NCBI GenBank assembly: GCA_022495995.1
Contig: JAFEMH010001307.1
Coordinates: 372,001-436,000 of the forward strand
From: Adenophora triphylla var. japonica
Taxonomy: Eukaryota > Streptophyta > Magnoliopsida > Asterales > Campanulaceae
Reading direction: 5' to 3'
DNA length: 64,000 nt
Made by a program: the position numbers and the translations under genes. Shown in pieces: positions 45,074 through 57,922 of the stretch; position 1 is the stretch's first letter; the number at the start of each line of letters is the position of its first letter. The notes below the pieces were generated by a model that was not told the DNA's origin, ran no database searches, and was given only the letters and a program-made list of their open reading frames with translations.

Positions 45074-47535
45074 ATGGCTCCATTTTCCTCTCTTTTCTTT
45101 CTTGTTCTTCTTCTTCTATTCGTGCCTTTTTCAATTGCCAAAACAAAAACTGATACAACTCTGGGGGAAAAACTGATCAGAGAACTCAATTTGCATCCTA
45201 AACATGATGTTAACATTATAAAGAAAACAATGTCCAGGACTTGTACTAAGTTTCCAGGAATTATGGAAACCAAACTTTCATTACCAATTCTTGGTGACTC
45301 TGGTGCTTCCACCACCGACTTGAGTCATCATGCCGGTTGCTATCGCCTTCCCGATACCATTGATGCAAGGTACATACTATATACTCCCTCCGTCCCACCT
45401 TAGTGTAGACTTCTTTCCTTTTTCGTCCGTCCCATCTTAGTGTAGACTGCCAAAATTAGAAAGTTTTTTATTATTTTTTATTTTCCCTACCCCACCCACT
45501 CATTCTCTCTCTTCATTTTTCACCATACAATTTATTCAACCAACCTACTATTCACTCCACTCATTCTCTCTCTTCATTTTCTACCACACATTTTCATTAT
45601 CTTAATAATATTCCTTAGTTATTGTGCCAACCACCTTAGTCTACACTAAGGTGGGACGGAGGGAGTACATGTCAGCATGATCGGCCGGCCAGTTGTATTT
45701 CCTTTCCAGCCTTATTGATAATTGAATTCATTAATTATAGTAAAGTATGTGTATTAACATATGTGATAGGAAGTTACTTGTTCTGTGTGTATGCTATAAC
45801 TTCAATCCATAATTCTTTAGTTTAATTCCGTCCCAAAAATGAATGTCAAAAAATAAAATCAAATTAACTCTTGATCAATCAAGGGTAAGTTTGAAAAAAA
45901 AAAGTTGGACGATGGAGGGAGAATATGCCTCCACCAGTGTGAACTGGGGTTGCTTTCTTTAAAGAAACTATTCCCTCCGTCCCAAAATGAAAGTCCAAGA
46001 CTTGTTCAGACAGGAATTGAGACCATTTGTTGTAAATTACTTGACTATGATGGTTGGAAGTTAGGCCTTTCTCTAAGGGGTTGTTTGGGAGGTTGACCCA
46101 CCCATCCTCTTTTTTCATCCTTTTTGCTACACTTTCTCCTTTTCCTTTTCTTGGTTGAATTGATAGATTTTTTTTGGAGATAGATTTAGCCGGATTTTTT
46201 TTACTATTATTATATTGAATGGTAAAAAAAATTTAAGGATAAAGTATGGGATCCAACTATATACTGTTGATCTCGATCGCATGGCTGCGTGGTCACCATC
46301 TCTCGATCGAGCACTCCAATAGAGTTGGAGTCTGCTACAACAGTTTCAACAATTTATTTATTTATTTATTTTAATTTTTGGATCTGAGTGAATATTTTTT
46401 TGGGTCGGAGTGAATATAATTTTTGAGTGACTAACGTGTTTACAAATTGACACTGAATTGCAGGATGTTCTACTATTTCTTTGAATCAAGAAGTAACAAG
46501 GCTGACCCAGTTGTTATATGGTTGACTGGAGGACCAGGGTGCAGCAGTGAGCTAGCTCTGTTCTATGAAAATGGTCCTTTCAAAATTACCAATAACATGT
46601 CTCTTGTTTGGAATGACTATGGCTGGGACAAGGTAATTAAATTAACTCACCCCAAACAAAATCAAATAGTTTCCATTAATTTAATTAAATCGTAAGGTCG
46701 AGTTTTGAGTTACGAGACATTTACTTGTTTCTCTTGCACAGGTTTCAAACTTGATATACGTGGACCAGCCAACTGGAACAGGTTTCAGCTACAGCTCTAG
46801 CGAGGATGACCTGCGTCACGACGAAAAGGGTGTGAGCAATGACCTTTATAACTTCTTGCAGGTAGACATTTATACACTTTTTTATTTAGAGATTAAACAA
46901 AGTAAACAGAATGGTAAAAAAATGCATGCCCACCAAGAACAAAGAAATTTTACTTATAATGTGTTAATATTCCTGTAAATTAAATTACAGGAATTTTTCA
47001 AGGCACATCCTGACTATGTAAACAACGACTTCTTTATCACCGGAGAATCGTATGCCGGGCACTATATTCCGGCTTTCGCTTCTCGCATTAATGAAGGAAA
47101 CAAGAACAAAGAAGGCAGTCCAATTAACTTGAAGGTAAGTCAAAAATATTCAACTTTATCAGTAGGGTAAAGTACTACTTATTGTTAAAAATATGCAATA
47201 TGGAAGATATTTTTCCTATTTGTATAGAATAGGCTCCAGGGTGTTGTACTCTTTAGCACTTCGATGCAGAGTACAACATGTTGAAGTATATTCTGTACAA
47301 TTGTGTATATCATTTTCTGTTTAACATCATTGTCCTAACTTTTTTTTTTTCAATGTGAGCAGGGATTCGGGATTGGCAATGGACTCACTGAACCTGGAAT
47401 TCAGTATCCAGCATACCCTGATTATGCTTTGAACATGTCAATAATAACTCAATCAGATTACGATTATATAAGCCAGTTGGTTCCTGATTGCAATGCGGCT
47501 GTAACGCAATGTGGTAATTCATCTATGCTAAAAGG

Positions 47536-47602
<67 letters not shown>

Positions 47603-48533
47603 AGAGTACACACTAAGTTGGTGTGTGGGTTCTGTTTCAGGCACTGATGGCGAAGAAACATGCATTGATGCATTGTACACTTGTGAAAACATTTTTAATG
47701 AGATAATGAATATTGCTGTTGATATAAACGTAAGTACATGGTTTTCTCAATGCTACATAAATGGAAAAGAGATTGTTTTTTTAAAAACTAAAATGTAAAT
47801 AAGTTTTTAACGTACCTTTGTTTCTGCTGTCTTGCATTGCAGTACTATGATATCAGGAAGAAATGTGAAGGGTCATTGTGCTATGACTTTTCAAACATGG
47901 AGATTTACTTGAACTTGCCAGCAGTGAGGAGAGCCTTAATGGTTGGGGACATTGACTTTCAGTCCTGCAGTGGCACAGTGCATCAAGCAATGCAAGTAGA
48001 CTGGATGAGGAATCTTGAATCTGTTATCCCACCCCTTCTGGAAGATGGTATTAATCTGCTCGTATATGCAGGAGAGTATGATCTTATTTGTAATTGGCTG
48101 GGTAAGATTCTTCCCCCACCCCCAAACCCACCCTGATGAAGCTTGAGCTATCAGAAGTATGTGGTCAATAGAGAGTTGACTTATGGTCATGGTTCAATGT
48201 ATGCAGGGAACTCGAGATGGGTCCATGCTATGCCATGGTCAGGTCAAAAAGCCTTTGATGCAGCTCCAACCGCCCCATTTTTAGTAGATGGGACGGAGGC
48301 TGGAACTATGAAAAGCCATGGTGTTCTCACTTTCCTTAAGGTCTCTCTTTCTCTCTCTCTCACACACACACATACACACACTCTCTCTCTTGGGAAATGT
48401 GTAAGCTAACTCAGAAGCCTTCTTATAAAACAACATGCAGGTTCATAATGCTGGTCATATGGTTCCCATGGATCAACCGTACAACGCACTGCAAATGCTG
48501 CAGAAATGGACTCGAGGGAAACTTTCTGCCTAG
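45074..48533 (+). CDS. Serine carboxypeptidase-like protein (S10 family, SCPL47/48/49-like)
   Basis: Nine exons join in frame: 45074-45369, 46464-46632, 46742-46861, 46991-47134, 47363-47513, 47641-47729, 47843-48101, 48207-48340, 48441-48533, giving 484 residues. Residues 1-22 form a signal peptide. [11 protein letters not shown] (about 118-128) holds the oxyanion/substrate motif. The catalytic triad is visible: Ser215 in GESYAGH, Asp403 in [10 protein letters not shown], His460 in [10 protein letters not shown]. Cysteines of the mature enzyme ([16 protein letters not shown]) suit disulfides. It should act in the vacuole or secretory pathway as a carboxypeptidase; some SCPLs are acyltransferases, and sequence alone does not decide. 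Intron 1 carries two MITE-type elements, intron 5 a TA microsatellite, intron 8 CT/CA repeats. Confidence 0.93.
45384..45665. mobile_element. Stowaway MITE in SCPL intron 1
   Basis: 282 bp, inverted ends CTCCCTCCGTCCCACCTTAG and complement, TA on both sides. Confidence 0.92.
45826..45922. mobile_element. Decayed foldback MITE in SCPL intron 1
   Basis: The centre AACTCTTGATCAATCAAGGG and the ends TCCGTCCC...GGAGGGAG resemble a degenerate copy of the palindrome at 55609-55710. Confidence 0.5.
47537..47598. repeat. TA microsatellite in SCPL intron 5
   Basis: About thirty TA dinucleotides with one interruption, inside the 127-bp intron between 47513 and 47641. Confidence 0.95.
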
Positions 48534-50025
48534 GAAAAAGTTTCAACTGGTCACATGTGATTTCCTAGTCCTGGAACTACACAAGTCAATCTCCTTTCTG
48601 GTGCTATACAAGAACACTCTTCCAACTGAATGTGAAATGTATGCTGTCCTTGAAAAAGAATGCATAGTGTTCAACAACTAAGTTAGTTAGTTTCTTACTT
48701 GTGATTAGACAGCAAACATCTATGAAAAAAAGGAAGTAATTTAAAGTGGTCCATAAGTTATCAATGTCGTTAAATTTTCATCTTCTTCAACTATTATCAC
48801 AATTGATAAGCATCATCCAGTTTAAACTGCCAAGTTAGAATTCATACCCCCTGAAAAGTAATTTACCTATGAAAAGCGCTCTCCTTAAAATAAGCTTTTA
48901 TCTAAACTACTTGGGGTCCATTGCATGAATACGCTATTGTCATTCATTCATGTACAAAGATTTAGGTCACAACGCCTAATTGCATTTTTCTTGATTATTA
49001 CTCTCCATTTAGAATATTCCGTTCCATAATTATAGTCTCAATTGACTATTCAAACATTTAACAACATATTTTAATTTCCATCACTAACCTTAATTAGGTT
49101 TAATTTTTAGTACTTCATTACTCCCTTTTCTTCCTTGGTTGACGCTCATCCTCACCTCTCTCTCTCTCTCTTCTTCTTCTTCATTGGTTGACAAATTTGG
49201 AAGTTCAATGATTTTAACCTAACAATTTGTGATGCTCGAAGTCTCGAACCCTTCAATTTTTGCCAAAGTACTCGTGTCCACATGACATGAGTGTGGGTGG
49301 CTATTTTAGACTACATTTGGTGTAAAATCTTAAAATTTTGGAGGATCCGTACTCATGTCAAACAATTACGGAAATGAGACTATCTTTTTTGTACAAACAT
49401 AAATGACAAATGGAAACATCTCAATAGGCGGAGGGAGTATGACTTACTGTTGTTTAACCTAAAGTCTTAAAATCACTCACACTTAGAAATTTACTATATA
49501 ATATCATGAACTAGTCAAAAAGGGCCCAATGCTTGAAAGGTGGTTTTGTAACCAGAAATTGAAAGGGTAGTTCAAAAGTTAAGGTCTACAGTGGGCAGTC
49601 ATCACATGAGTGTGGTGGTATATGTGAAGGCAGGCAGAACATTTTACTGTCAAGAGAGTTTTAAAACCCGGAAATGATTGCATTAACATTAAGGGGAGTG
49701 CACAAAATCTCAAGTCTCGCTGTTATCTACGAAAAACAACCATAAAAAGACCTCACACTATCTTCAGATCTTTGTCAAATGATATTGACATAAAATTCCG
49801 CAACACTTCATCTTTAAGGATTCTTGATAAGATAAATATGATGGCCAAGAAACATCCAAGTCTAAGAAGAATACAAGGCCAACCCTAATCATGTCTACGA
49901 GACTTCTTAGCCTTCAGAACTATATGTGACATGATTGTTTACACATTTACTTACCGTGTATCAGAAATTTAATGGCTTGTCAGCAGAGAAAATGCAAACT
50001 CTTAGTAATACAAGCATGGACACAA
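48534..50025. other. Intergenic between the SCPL and OB-fold genes
   Basis: Contains the SCPL 3' region, a CT tract near 49157-49182 and one MITE-like end (GGCGGAGGGAGTA near 49430). No gene seen. Confidence 0.5.
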
Positions 50026-50925
50026 CTATGAGCCAGCTCTTACTCCATAAAACACCCTTAAAGTCTCAATAACTGGACGGAAACCAGATCGCAGAGGTTT
50101 AACTGATACAACTCTCTGATGCTGTGCATTTCCATTCTTTGGTTTTGATAGCATCACTCTCAACATCTCTCCCTCCAGAATCCTACCTGCCGTCTCAGCT
50201 ACAAAAAGAATGTTCCAAGGATAATAATGATGATAAATAGTTGCGATATGGTAGTATATAAGAAAAAAAACATCTTTTTCGTGTCAAAGCAACAAGAATA
50301 TCAAGAATTTGAAAGTACCATGAATCAAGAAATCATTTTCCACCAGAAGATACTTCCACTCAAATTTGCTAAATATACCCCCTCCATCCAAAAAAGTTAT
50401 CCCCTTTTCAAATTAAACTTTAATTTGAGAAGAAATCCAAATTGAATTTACAAGACCAAATCCCAATGTGACAAAACAAGACAAATCAATGTGAATTGGG
50501 TAAGAGAATAATACCAGCAAAAGGATGAAACTTGGAAAAATCAAAGAACTCATCAGCAGAGCAACCAAACAGAACCTTAGCAGCCCTATCAAACATAATC
50601 ACCACAACCACCTTCGTCTCCAAAGCTATTGACACCTACACAAAAAACCCACAAACAAAAACCACAATTTGTTCAACAGAAAATCCCAAAAAATAATCAA
50701 TTGAAACAAACAGAGCCTTAAATCTGATCTCCTACTCACAAGAATGCGAAAGAGGCGTTTAGAAGAGGAAGGGCGAGAGTTGAAATTGCAGTATGTACAT
50801 GGAGCTGAAGGGTTGATGACTCGAGGAATTGTTTTCTCGCAGGTTGAGCAAACACTGTAATGGAGGTTTGTGTGATCAATGGCTACCACTGTGCACGTTA
50901 ACGTTGTTGGCTTGTCTTCTTCCAT
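50026..50925 (-). CDS. Small zinc-ribbon / OB-fold protein (RPA C-terminal-like)
   Basis: Three exons on the minus strand join in frame: 50925-50740, 50635-50515, 50198-50026, giving 159 residues. The N-terminal part has two CxxC pairs, CSTC (26-29) and CTYC (43-46), set into beta-strand-like sequence, as in the zinc ribbon of the RPA large-subunit C-terminal OB fold. The middle (VVVVIMFDRAAKVLFGCSADEFFDF) fits the following OB-fold strands, and RVVSVKPLRSGFRPVIETLR ends the protein. I infer nucleic-acid binding; the precise role is not known to me. The ATG at 50925 (MEEDKP) is chosen; an in-frame upstream ATG at 51036 would add 37 unlike residues. It is divergent to the methyltransferase gene. 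Confidence 0.85.
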
Positions 50926-52210
50926 GGAGTTTAGCGTTTTGGTCTCCCTAACTCGGCCACTCCCGCCTCTCCTCAAATAAGGATGGGTTTGTAGACAATT
51001 TTCATTTTGAACCTCCAACTTATCCAAACATTCCATTAAAACCCCCCGAACATCTCATTTTTGCTGTCTTACTTTCATTGCATAAAGTTTAAACCCTAAT
51101 ACCCCCTCCGTCCCGGAAAGAATTTCGACTGCCTCGTCTTGCCGTTGAAATAAGCATCCCGTGCAGTCCGGAAGACACTTGCTCAGTTGGATTTTCAGGT
51201 TTTCTTTTTAACTCTGTTAGCTAAATTATGTTAAAATTCCCGTTAGTCTTGATGGTAAATGAAGAAATGAAACGAATTTGAGAAGAATAGCATTCCAGCT
51301 TTTAGCGATTCATGTTTCTGAATTTCCGTTTGCGCAAATTTGGTTTCTTGATTTTGTATGGCTTATGATTTTCTCTACAAGTTCAAGTTCAAGTTCTCAC
51401 TATGTGCTAGTAAAAAAGAGGGAAATATGTTGCATATACAATGAATTAAAAATTCTAATTCGTATATTAATTCACTGTATTTTCTTTAAAATACGGAAAA
51501 AATATTTTTTGCATAAAAACAATGATGTTACAGGAAGAAAGAAAATATTTGAAAATGTTATGGAGATTTTTCGACAGTTCCATTTTACAAATGTGACTCT
51601 TTTTGGGAAGAAGCAAAATGAAAGTTTGACTTTTTCATTGGATGGAAGGTTAAGAAATTAAAGAATTATATTAGAACATAACTTCTGCATTGGGCGCAGT
51701 CAAGTACCACAAACTCTTGACAAACTTTGATAATCAACTAATGTTATACCTACATGACCGGTCATTTAGCAATTGTCACATATTCGGGGCTAATTGTACG
51801 CCGCATATGGCTATGGTGTTATAATTGGGATGAACATTTTGATCTCTAGCTTTCAGATTGTCCAAGCTATATACTCCGTACTTATTACAATCATTATCAA
51901 TTTTATTCCCAACAATCTTAATCCCACGTCCTTGATTAATGTTCTTAGCTAGAGTACCCTGTTTTTACAGTAAATTATTGGTATTTTCTCTATCAGAACC
52001 CCCCCCCCCCGCGGTATTGGAATATGGTAAATTCGTTGATGCCAAAAAGCTCTTAATTAATGATGAAAGTAGGAAGATTATGATGATTATTGGTTCTACT
52101 TATCTTCTGGATAGTCTTTTTTTGTTTCTATATGCTATAACATTCTTCTATCCTTTTGTACAGCAGTTGTATATACAGATATTTTGCTTCCTATCATTGG
52201 ATACCCTTCA
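50926..52210. other. Shared intergenic region of two divergent genes
   Basis: Upstream of both the OB-fold gene and the methyltransferase gene, so promoters and leaders should lie here. A single MITE end (CCCTCCGTCCC near 51105) and a C run at about 51998-52009 are seen. No clear TATA box was picked. Confidence 0.4.
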
Positions 52211-55200
52211 ATGGAGGCTGACAGGTATTCTTCTTCTTTAGCATGTATAAAGTTGCTTCCTGTCATAACTTCCCTCTCATGTAACCTTACATTGTTTTGG
52301 TTAAACTTTTCGAGCTTTAGCATGGTTCCCATGGGTGGGGTAAAATGAGTTTGTGGAACATTCTAATCTTCAATTAAATCTATGAACACTTTTGACACAG
52401 TTCTAATTCAATTTATTTATAGAATGCTGAAAGAAAGTAAAAGAAACCTTACGAGGCTTTAAAACACAGACAACAAGTGAGCGTAAAATGTTAAATATTT
52501 GAAGCATTTTATAGATAAATTAGTTGTCAGATGTAATTTGCCTACCTTTTTTTCCATTCTAACAAACTGTTTCACATAACATGCAGTTCAATGTTTACGG
52601 GTTACAAACGCTTGTTGCCAAATGATGGGCTCTAGAGTAAATTTTTTCGATCTTTGTGGTGTCCAAAATTAATTCCCCCTCCGTCCGGAAATGATATTCG
52701 TACTTTTTTCGTTGTTAACACGAAGGTACTTTAAGCGATAATTTTAGATTGATTTAATTATCCTAATGAACATCTAAAATTTATTATTGATAGTATTTAT
52801 GATGGTGTATCAATAACATGTTTTAAATTTTTGCTAGAATTATTAAATTAACCTAAATTTGTTGCTCAAAGTACATTCGTATTGACTGTGAAAAAAGTGG
52901 GAAGATCATTTTGGGACGGAGGGAGTAGTCTGTTTATTCCTAAAGATGTGAAAACATTGTTGAATTAATACTCATTCTTGTAAATATGTGAAAACATTTG
53001 ATTGGTTGGCAAACTGTGGACGTCAGAAGTAGTCTGATTATTCTTAGGTAAATTAAAATTGACTCTATTTGATTGTGCATTTTTATTAAGTCTGACATTT
53101 TATTGCTGAAGCATTTGTGGAAATCCTGCTGTTTTTGTTTCTAGTTAAGATAATTAGTCACTTTGTTGAGGTACAATAAAATGGTATACACCGATTCTCC
53201 GTATTAACCTTTTTCTTAGCAAAGAGCTCTATCTCAAGCGGCATTCGGTATCCTTTCTATATGAATGGTCAGGGGTTCGAACCCCACCAAAGACACTTTC
53301 AAGTGTCAATCTTGTAATAGCTTAAGGCATTCATTAATAATAAAAAACCCAATTTAACAAAACAAAAAAAAGTAATAAACTCCGTCCGTCCCGGAATGAT
53401 GTTCCCACTTTTTTGTTGATAATTTGAGCAATAATTTTAGGTTAATTTAGTTTTCCTAATGAAAATCTAAAACTTGTTATTGATATACCATTATAGATAC
53501 TATCAATAACAATTTTTAGATTTTCATTAGGATAACTGAATTAACCAAAAATTATTGCTCAAAGTTAATTTAAATTGACAACAAAAAATGTGGGAACATC
53601 ATTCCCGAATGGAGGGAGTATCTTAGTTGGATACTTGTTTATATAGCTCCTTTGATATACTCCGTTGTATATTGTTGTATCAATGTTTTATGTGAAATAG
53701 AAGAAAGAGATATGGATGAGGATCTTGCATATGCTATTTATAACGTCAAGCAAGTTGTTTTATACACTTAATGTCTGTTATAGGTTAAATTTGCCGCACA
53801 CTTCAGCTGTTGTATTTGAAGCACTCGGCCATCAACTGCAATTCACTCAGGTATCCAGGATCTCGTGAATTAATTTTGTTTGCACTTGATTTCCTTAACT
53901 ATTTTCCCAATTGTCATATCAATTTTATATGTGCTGAGATTTTCTTCAAATTACGTCTAACTCACACTGTAAGAAAAGATCATCCATCAAAGTCTCATTG
54001 CTTGTATAAATTGATTGGCTTTGAAGGGAAGTTTCTAGTGCTTTAAGAAGGCACTGATGAACTCATGTTTGCGAACATTCTTTATGTTTCTGATTTATTG
54101 TGCATTTAAGGCATTTTATTGTTTGATATGAATAAATGTTTTATCTGAACAGTTGAATCCTATTTCTTCTATCAAGTTTCTGTGGAGGTTGATATTTGAT
54201 TCGTTAGCTTGAATCTCATACTTTACAGTTGCAAAATCTTTTTGCTTTGATAGGATCCCAATTCCAAGCATCTAGGGACTACAGTTTGGGATGCATCAAT
54301 GGTTCTTGTCAAGTTTCTGGTAACATCCTTAATCCTTTTAGTAGCTGTAAATGTAAAAAACCTTATCCAGTCTTAAAAATTGGTGATTTTCCACTTACGC
54401 AAAGTAGTAGGAATTCATATAAGGTCAAGATAGACCTGAATGGTATGACGCAATTGTGGGTTTTTCTGGTTAATATAATTGGAAATACCTAGTGGTTTCA
54501 CTTTTGAGGTATGACTCCCTAATCTTAATGTCTTGTTTTTTTGAGTAAGGAAGAGCCTTCATAATGTTCCAAGGCATTCCGATAAGACGTTCTGATTATG
54601 AGCCATATCATGATACTTTTCCATCATCTGCTCACCATCTTCGTCATCAGTGAAAGCAATCAGTGCATCAAGTTCCTTATTGAGTAGCTGATTCTTCATG
54701 GTGATGTATTTGTACCCGATTATTAAGGCAATATATTTTGGACATTAGTGAGTTATATGAAGAAATACCAAATGCGTAGTATAGAGTTGGGAGAATATGT
54801 TGAAGACGTATGTGAGGGAGATGTGGATAGATGGATGTGTTGTCACTGTTAGATGTCATTGGGAAGGGGTAAGTTACCATTTAAGCTGCACTGATGAAAG
54901 GTGGCATCTTCCCTGTGATTCGGTCCCCCCTACTGTGTTGGAGTGGTGTTCCACTGTGTGATGACTGCTCAGCGAGGAAGAAGCTAGCAGACTTGATAAT
55001 AGATGAAGATGAGTTTAACCATGAGCAATGAAACATATTTTGGCTATAGCCATAGCTTGAGCCAAATTAATGGTAATGTAGGGGACACTTGCAAAAAAAA
55101 AAAAAAGTGATTATCCTGATAATAAAAATGGATGAGCAAGCCATGGCTTGTATTGACCTTTGGATTTTCTTTTTCTTTTCTTATATTAGGGGCACATCCA

Positions 55201-57922
55201 AAAATTTGATTCACTCCTTACATTAGTTCCCTCTTTTTTCATATTGATTTACTTTCTTACTAAGTAGTTTTTGCTTCCCTATATAAAACTCATTGTGTAT
55301 TAGATAAGTTAAATGGGATAATTTCTGATTTGATTTTAAATCATCCCTGCCTTTTGGTTCAGTCCCCCCTCTTCTTGTTTCTTTCCTTTCTCTCACATCT
55401 TAATTCTTCTCCACTTATACATATCTTATTCTTTAATGTCTAAGTGAGTACTGCTGATTCATGTTTTAAAATAAATAGGAAAAAAATTGCAGAAAGGGAA
55501 GGTTTTCTCCATCTAAATTGAAAGGAAAACGTGTTGTTGAACTTGGGGCAGGTTGTGGAGTGGCAGGATTTGGTGAGTGTCTCTTTTGATAGTGTAACTA
55601 TTTCAATGCTCCCTCCGTCCCAAAATGAATGTCTGAATAATTTTCAAACTTGCTCTTGATCAAGAGCAAGTTTGAAAATTATTCAGACATTCATTTTGGG
55701 ACGGAGGGAGTACGAATTTAACATGATTGATAAGTAGTTATATTTGTTGGATAGAATATTGATTAGGATCTCAAAGACTGTATTCTTCCCAGGTATGGCA
55801 TTGCTAGGATGTGATGTTGTTTCGACAGACCAGGTTGAGGTCATACCTTTGCTAATGAGAAATGCTGAACGTAATATGTCTAGGATTATGCAGATGAATC
55901 CTGGTTCAGGTATAACGTTCAGTTTCTTGCATTAGTGCTCCCTTTCTCCTCTCATCCGCCCATTTTTTCAGTGGAGTATTTAATTATACCAAATTGGAGA
56001 GTTTGGAGTGAAATTTTCTAGCTCTAAAGTTTTACCCTCGTGTGGGTCCCTCTGTTGAACTGCTAGGAAGGCAGTATTTGGTTTCAAAAATAATATTGGT
56101 TAGCTAAGTAATGACCTTTCTTTTGACTATGCGCCTCATATCTGAATTTTGTGCCTTTCTAGATTCAATTGGTTCGATTAAGGTTGCAGAGCTGGACTGG
56201 GGTAATGACAATCATATAAAGGCACTTGAGCCACCATTTGACTACATTATCGGCACTGACGTGGTAAGTTGTCCTCAGAGTGCAATTACTCATGTAAAAG
56301 TTGTACTCCCTCCGTCCCAAATTGTGTGTTTATTTTTCACTTAAGGGACATTCTGAAAATGTTTACTTCGTTTAATAAAATTGATGGCAAAGATGCATAA
56401 ACATTCTTGCTATCCACTTCCTAAACTTTTAATTTTGCAAGTATATAATGAAATGTGAAGAAAAAATTTGGTAAAAATTATTAAGGGACATTTTTTTAGA
56501 AACAAAGATATTCATTTTGGGTTGGAAGGAGTAATTATTTTGGGACTAAGGCTTTGTTGTTGTTGTTGACAGAGGGAGTAATTAGTAATGTATTTGGGAT
56601 TTAGCTTCTTATCAGGCTTCACATTGCAAATCTGCTTCTTTTTTATGTATTCTATTTTGCCTCATGTTTATTTTTTAAATATATTAGAAATAAGCTGTAG
56701 GCTTTCGTCTTTTACTTCTGCTAATCAGTATGCATGGACTATGCCTCCTGGAATCAACAGAATGCTTTGCGGTAGTATCATTATTCTCAGGCCACAACCA
56801 ACCTTGTGTCAGTCCTGGGAAAAAGAAAAGGAAAATCTTTGTGCTTTTTGGAGTATTTGAAATATGGAATAAAGATGGAGATCTATTGCATTTTCCTAAT
56901 TTGTGTATTATGCCCGCATTAGTTATTCTATAATCATATCTTGTGGTATTTGTATGAGTTATTTTTACGAATACCCAAGCAAGTTTATGTTCTAATTATT
57001 GATAACTAGGTATATGCAGAGCATCTCTTGGATCCACTTTTGCAGACAATGCTTGCACTTTCAGGGCCTAAAACCACCATTTTGGTACTATATTATCCAT
57101 CCCATGTTTACTTACCTCTTCTCTATCTCTCTCTCTCTCTCTCATCACACACATCAGTTATACAAACGCAATAACACATACACAGAGACGCCTGAACTTT
57201 TGATGAATTTGCCCTCGTACCAAATCTTTCATGCAGATAGGTTATGAGATCCGTTCTACAAATGTTCATGAACAAATGCTTGACTTGTGGAAGAGAAACT
57301 TTGAGGTGAAAATTGTTCCCAAATCAAAGGTATGTTTTTCCATTGAGTAATATAAAGTCCATCTGGTAGATATACTCCATCCCTCCCATACGAAGTATTG
57401 CAGTTAACTTGTCAGCCTCTTTAAAGAAATATGCTTTACTTGTTTGTACATTGCTTGTACCATAACAAAATTGCGCTACAACTATTTCCTAATTCAGAAA
57501 CACGACACTTATTTTGGAACTGACCAAAATGGAAAGTGTGATACTTGTTATGGACAGAGAGAGTATTTATTTAGTCCTTTGACATGTAGTAGAAACTGTT
57601 GACTCTGACATGGACTCTTAATCCCTCATAGATGGACATTAAGTACAGACATCCAAGTATCCAGGTTTTCATTATGACCTTAAAGCCTCAAGAAGGAACC
57701 AACTCGCAAGCCATTAATCACCAAACAGATGAGCTTAGCACTGGAAACACTAAGCAGGAAGAGGATGATGATTATGATGAAGAGACTGCCTGTGGTGACA
57801 AAGACAAAGAAGCTATTTTGCTGGGAACAAGTCCTCAGACCAGAGAAAATCTTACTGAATGGGAGGCAAGAAGAGTTGGTGCTATGGCTGCTCGACTTTT
57901 TAAAGATGTCAAGATAACTTGA
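52211..57922 (+). CDS. METTL21-type protein methyltransferase (seven-beta-strand)
   Basis: Nine exons join in frame: 52211-52224, 53784-53850, 54254-54319, 55479-55572, 55793-55909, 56163-56263, 57010-57084, 57237-57329, 57632-57922, giving 305 residues starting MEADRLNLPH. HLGTTVWDASMVL (about 32-44) is the W-D segment of this family. Motif I is VVELGAGCGVAGF (68-80). The DxxY-type motif is DYIIGTDVVY (146-155). The C-terminal 60 residues contain an acidic insert (EEDDDYDEE) and end WEARRVGAMAARLFKDVKIT. METTL21/FAM86 enzymes methylate lysine on chaperones or translation factors with S-adenosylmethionine; the substrate here is unknown. The first exon is only 14 bp. Introns contain five MITEs and a SINE-like sequence. 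The gene converges on the fucosidase gene. Confidence 0.9.
52675..52925. mobile_element. Foldback Stowaway-like MITE in methyltransferase intron 1
   Basis: Ends CCCCCTCCGTCCGG and GGGACGGAGGGAG, with internal complementarity almost throughout (ACTTTTTTC with GAAAAAAGT). Confidence 0.75.
53226..53346 (+). mobile_element. tRNA-derived SINE-like sequence in intron 1
   Basis: A B-box-like GGTTCGAACC at 53274-53283 lies about 40 nt after an A-box-like TCTCAAGCGG. A non-tRNA body and an A-rich tail (TAATAATAAAAAACCC) follow. This order is typical of plant SINEs. It cannot fold as a tRNA gene. Confidence 0.5.
53383..53620. mobile_element. Foldback Stowaway-like MITE in intron 1
   Basis: Left half (GTCCCGGAATGATGTTCCCA, then AGCAATAATTTTAGGTTAAT) is mirrored by the right half. 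Very long arms, small centre near 53495. Confidence 0.8.
55609..55710. mobile_element. Perfect 102-bp palindrome (minimal MITE) in intron 4
   Basis: Two 51-bp arms match without a mismatch about the axis TTGA|TCAA at 55659/55660. The ends are CTCCCTCCGTCCC and its complement, as in Stowaway MITEs. TA follows the right end; the left flank is TG. Confidence 0.93.
56306..56531. mobile_element. Stowaway MITE in intron 6
   Basis: Ends CTCCCTCCGTCCCAAATTG and CATTTTGGGTTGGAAGGAG, TA on both sides, 226 bp; AAGGGACATT arms continue inward. Confidence 0.8.
57375..57563. mobile_element. Diverged Stowaway-like MITE in intron 8
   Basis: Ends CTCCATCCCTCCCATACG and TGGACAGAGAGAG, TA on both sides, 189 bp. 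Confidence 0.65.

Noticed and set aside
47429..47673. ORFs through the TA microsatellite
   Set aside because: They run past exon 5 into an intron; the Ile/Tyr runs are translation of TA repeats.
51278..51661. 127-residue ORF upstream of the methyltransferase gene
   Set aside because: Its composition is that of AT-rich DNA and it shares no frame with the spliced gene.
51939..52241. Longer N-terminus for the methyltransferase from this 100-residue ORF
   Set aside because: The frame is wrong for the 14-bp first exon; MEAD joins exon 2 in frame and fits the family start.
53234..53290. tRNA gene
   Set aside because: A GGTTCGAACC box is present, but no cloverleaf or acceptor stem can be formed.
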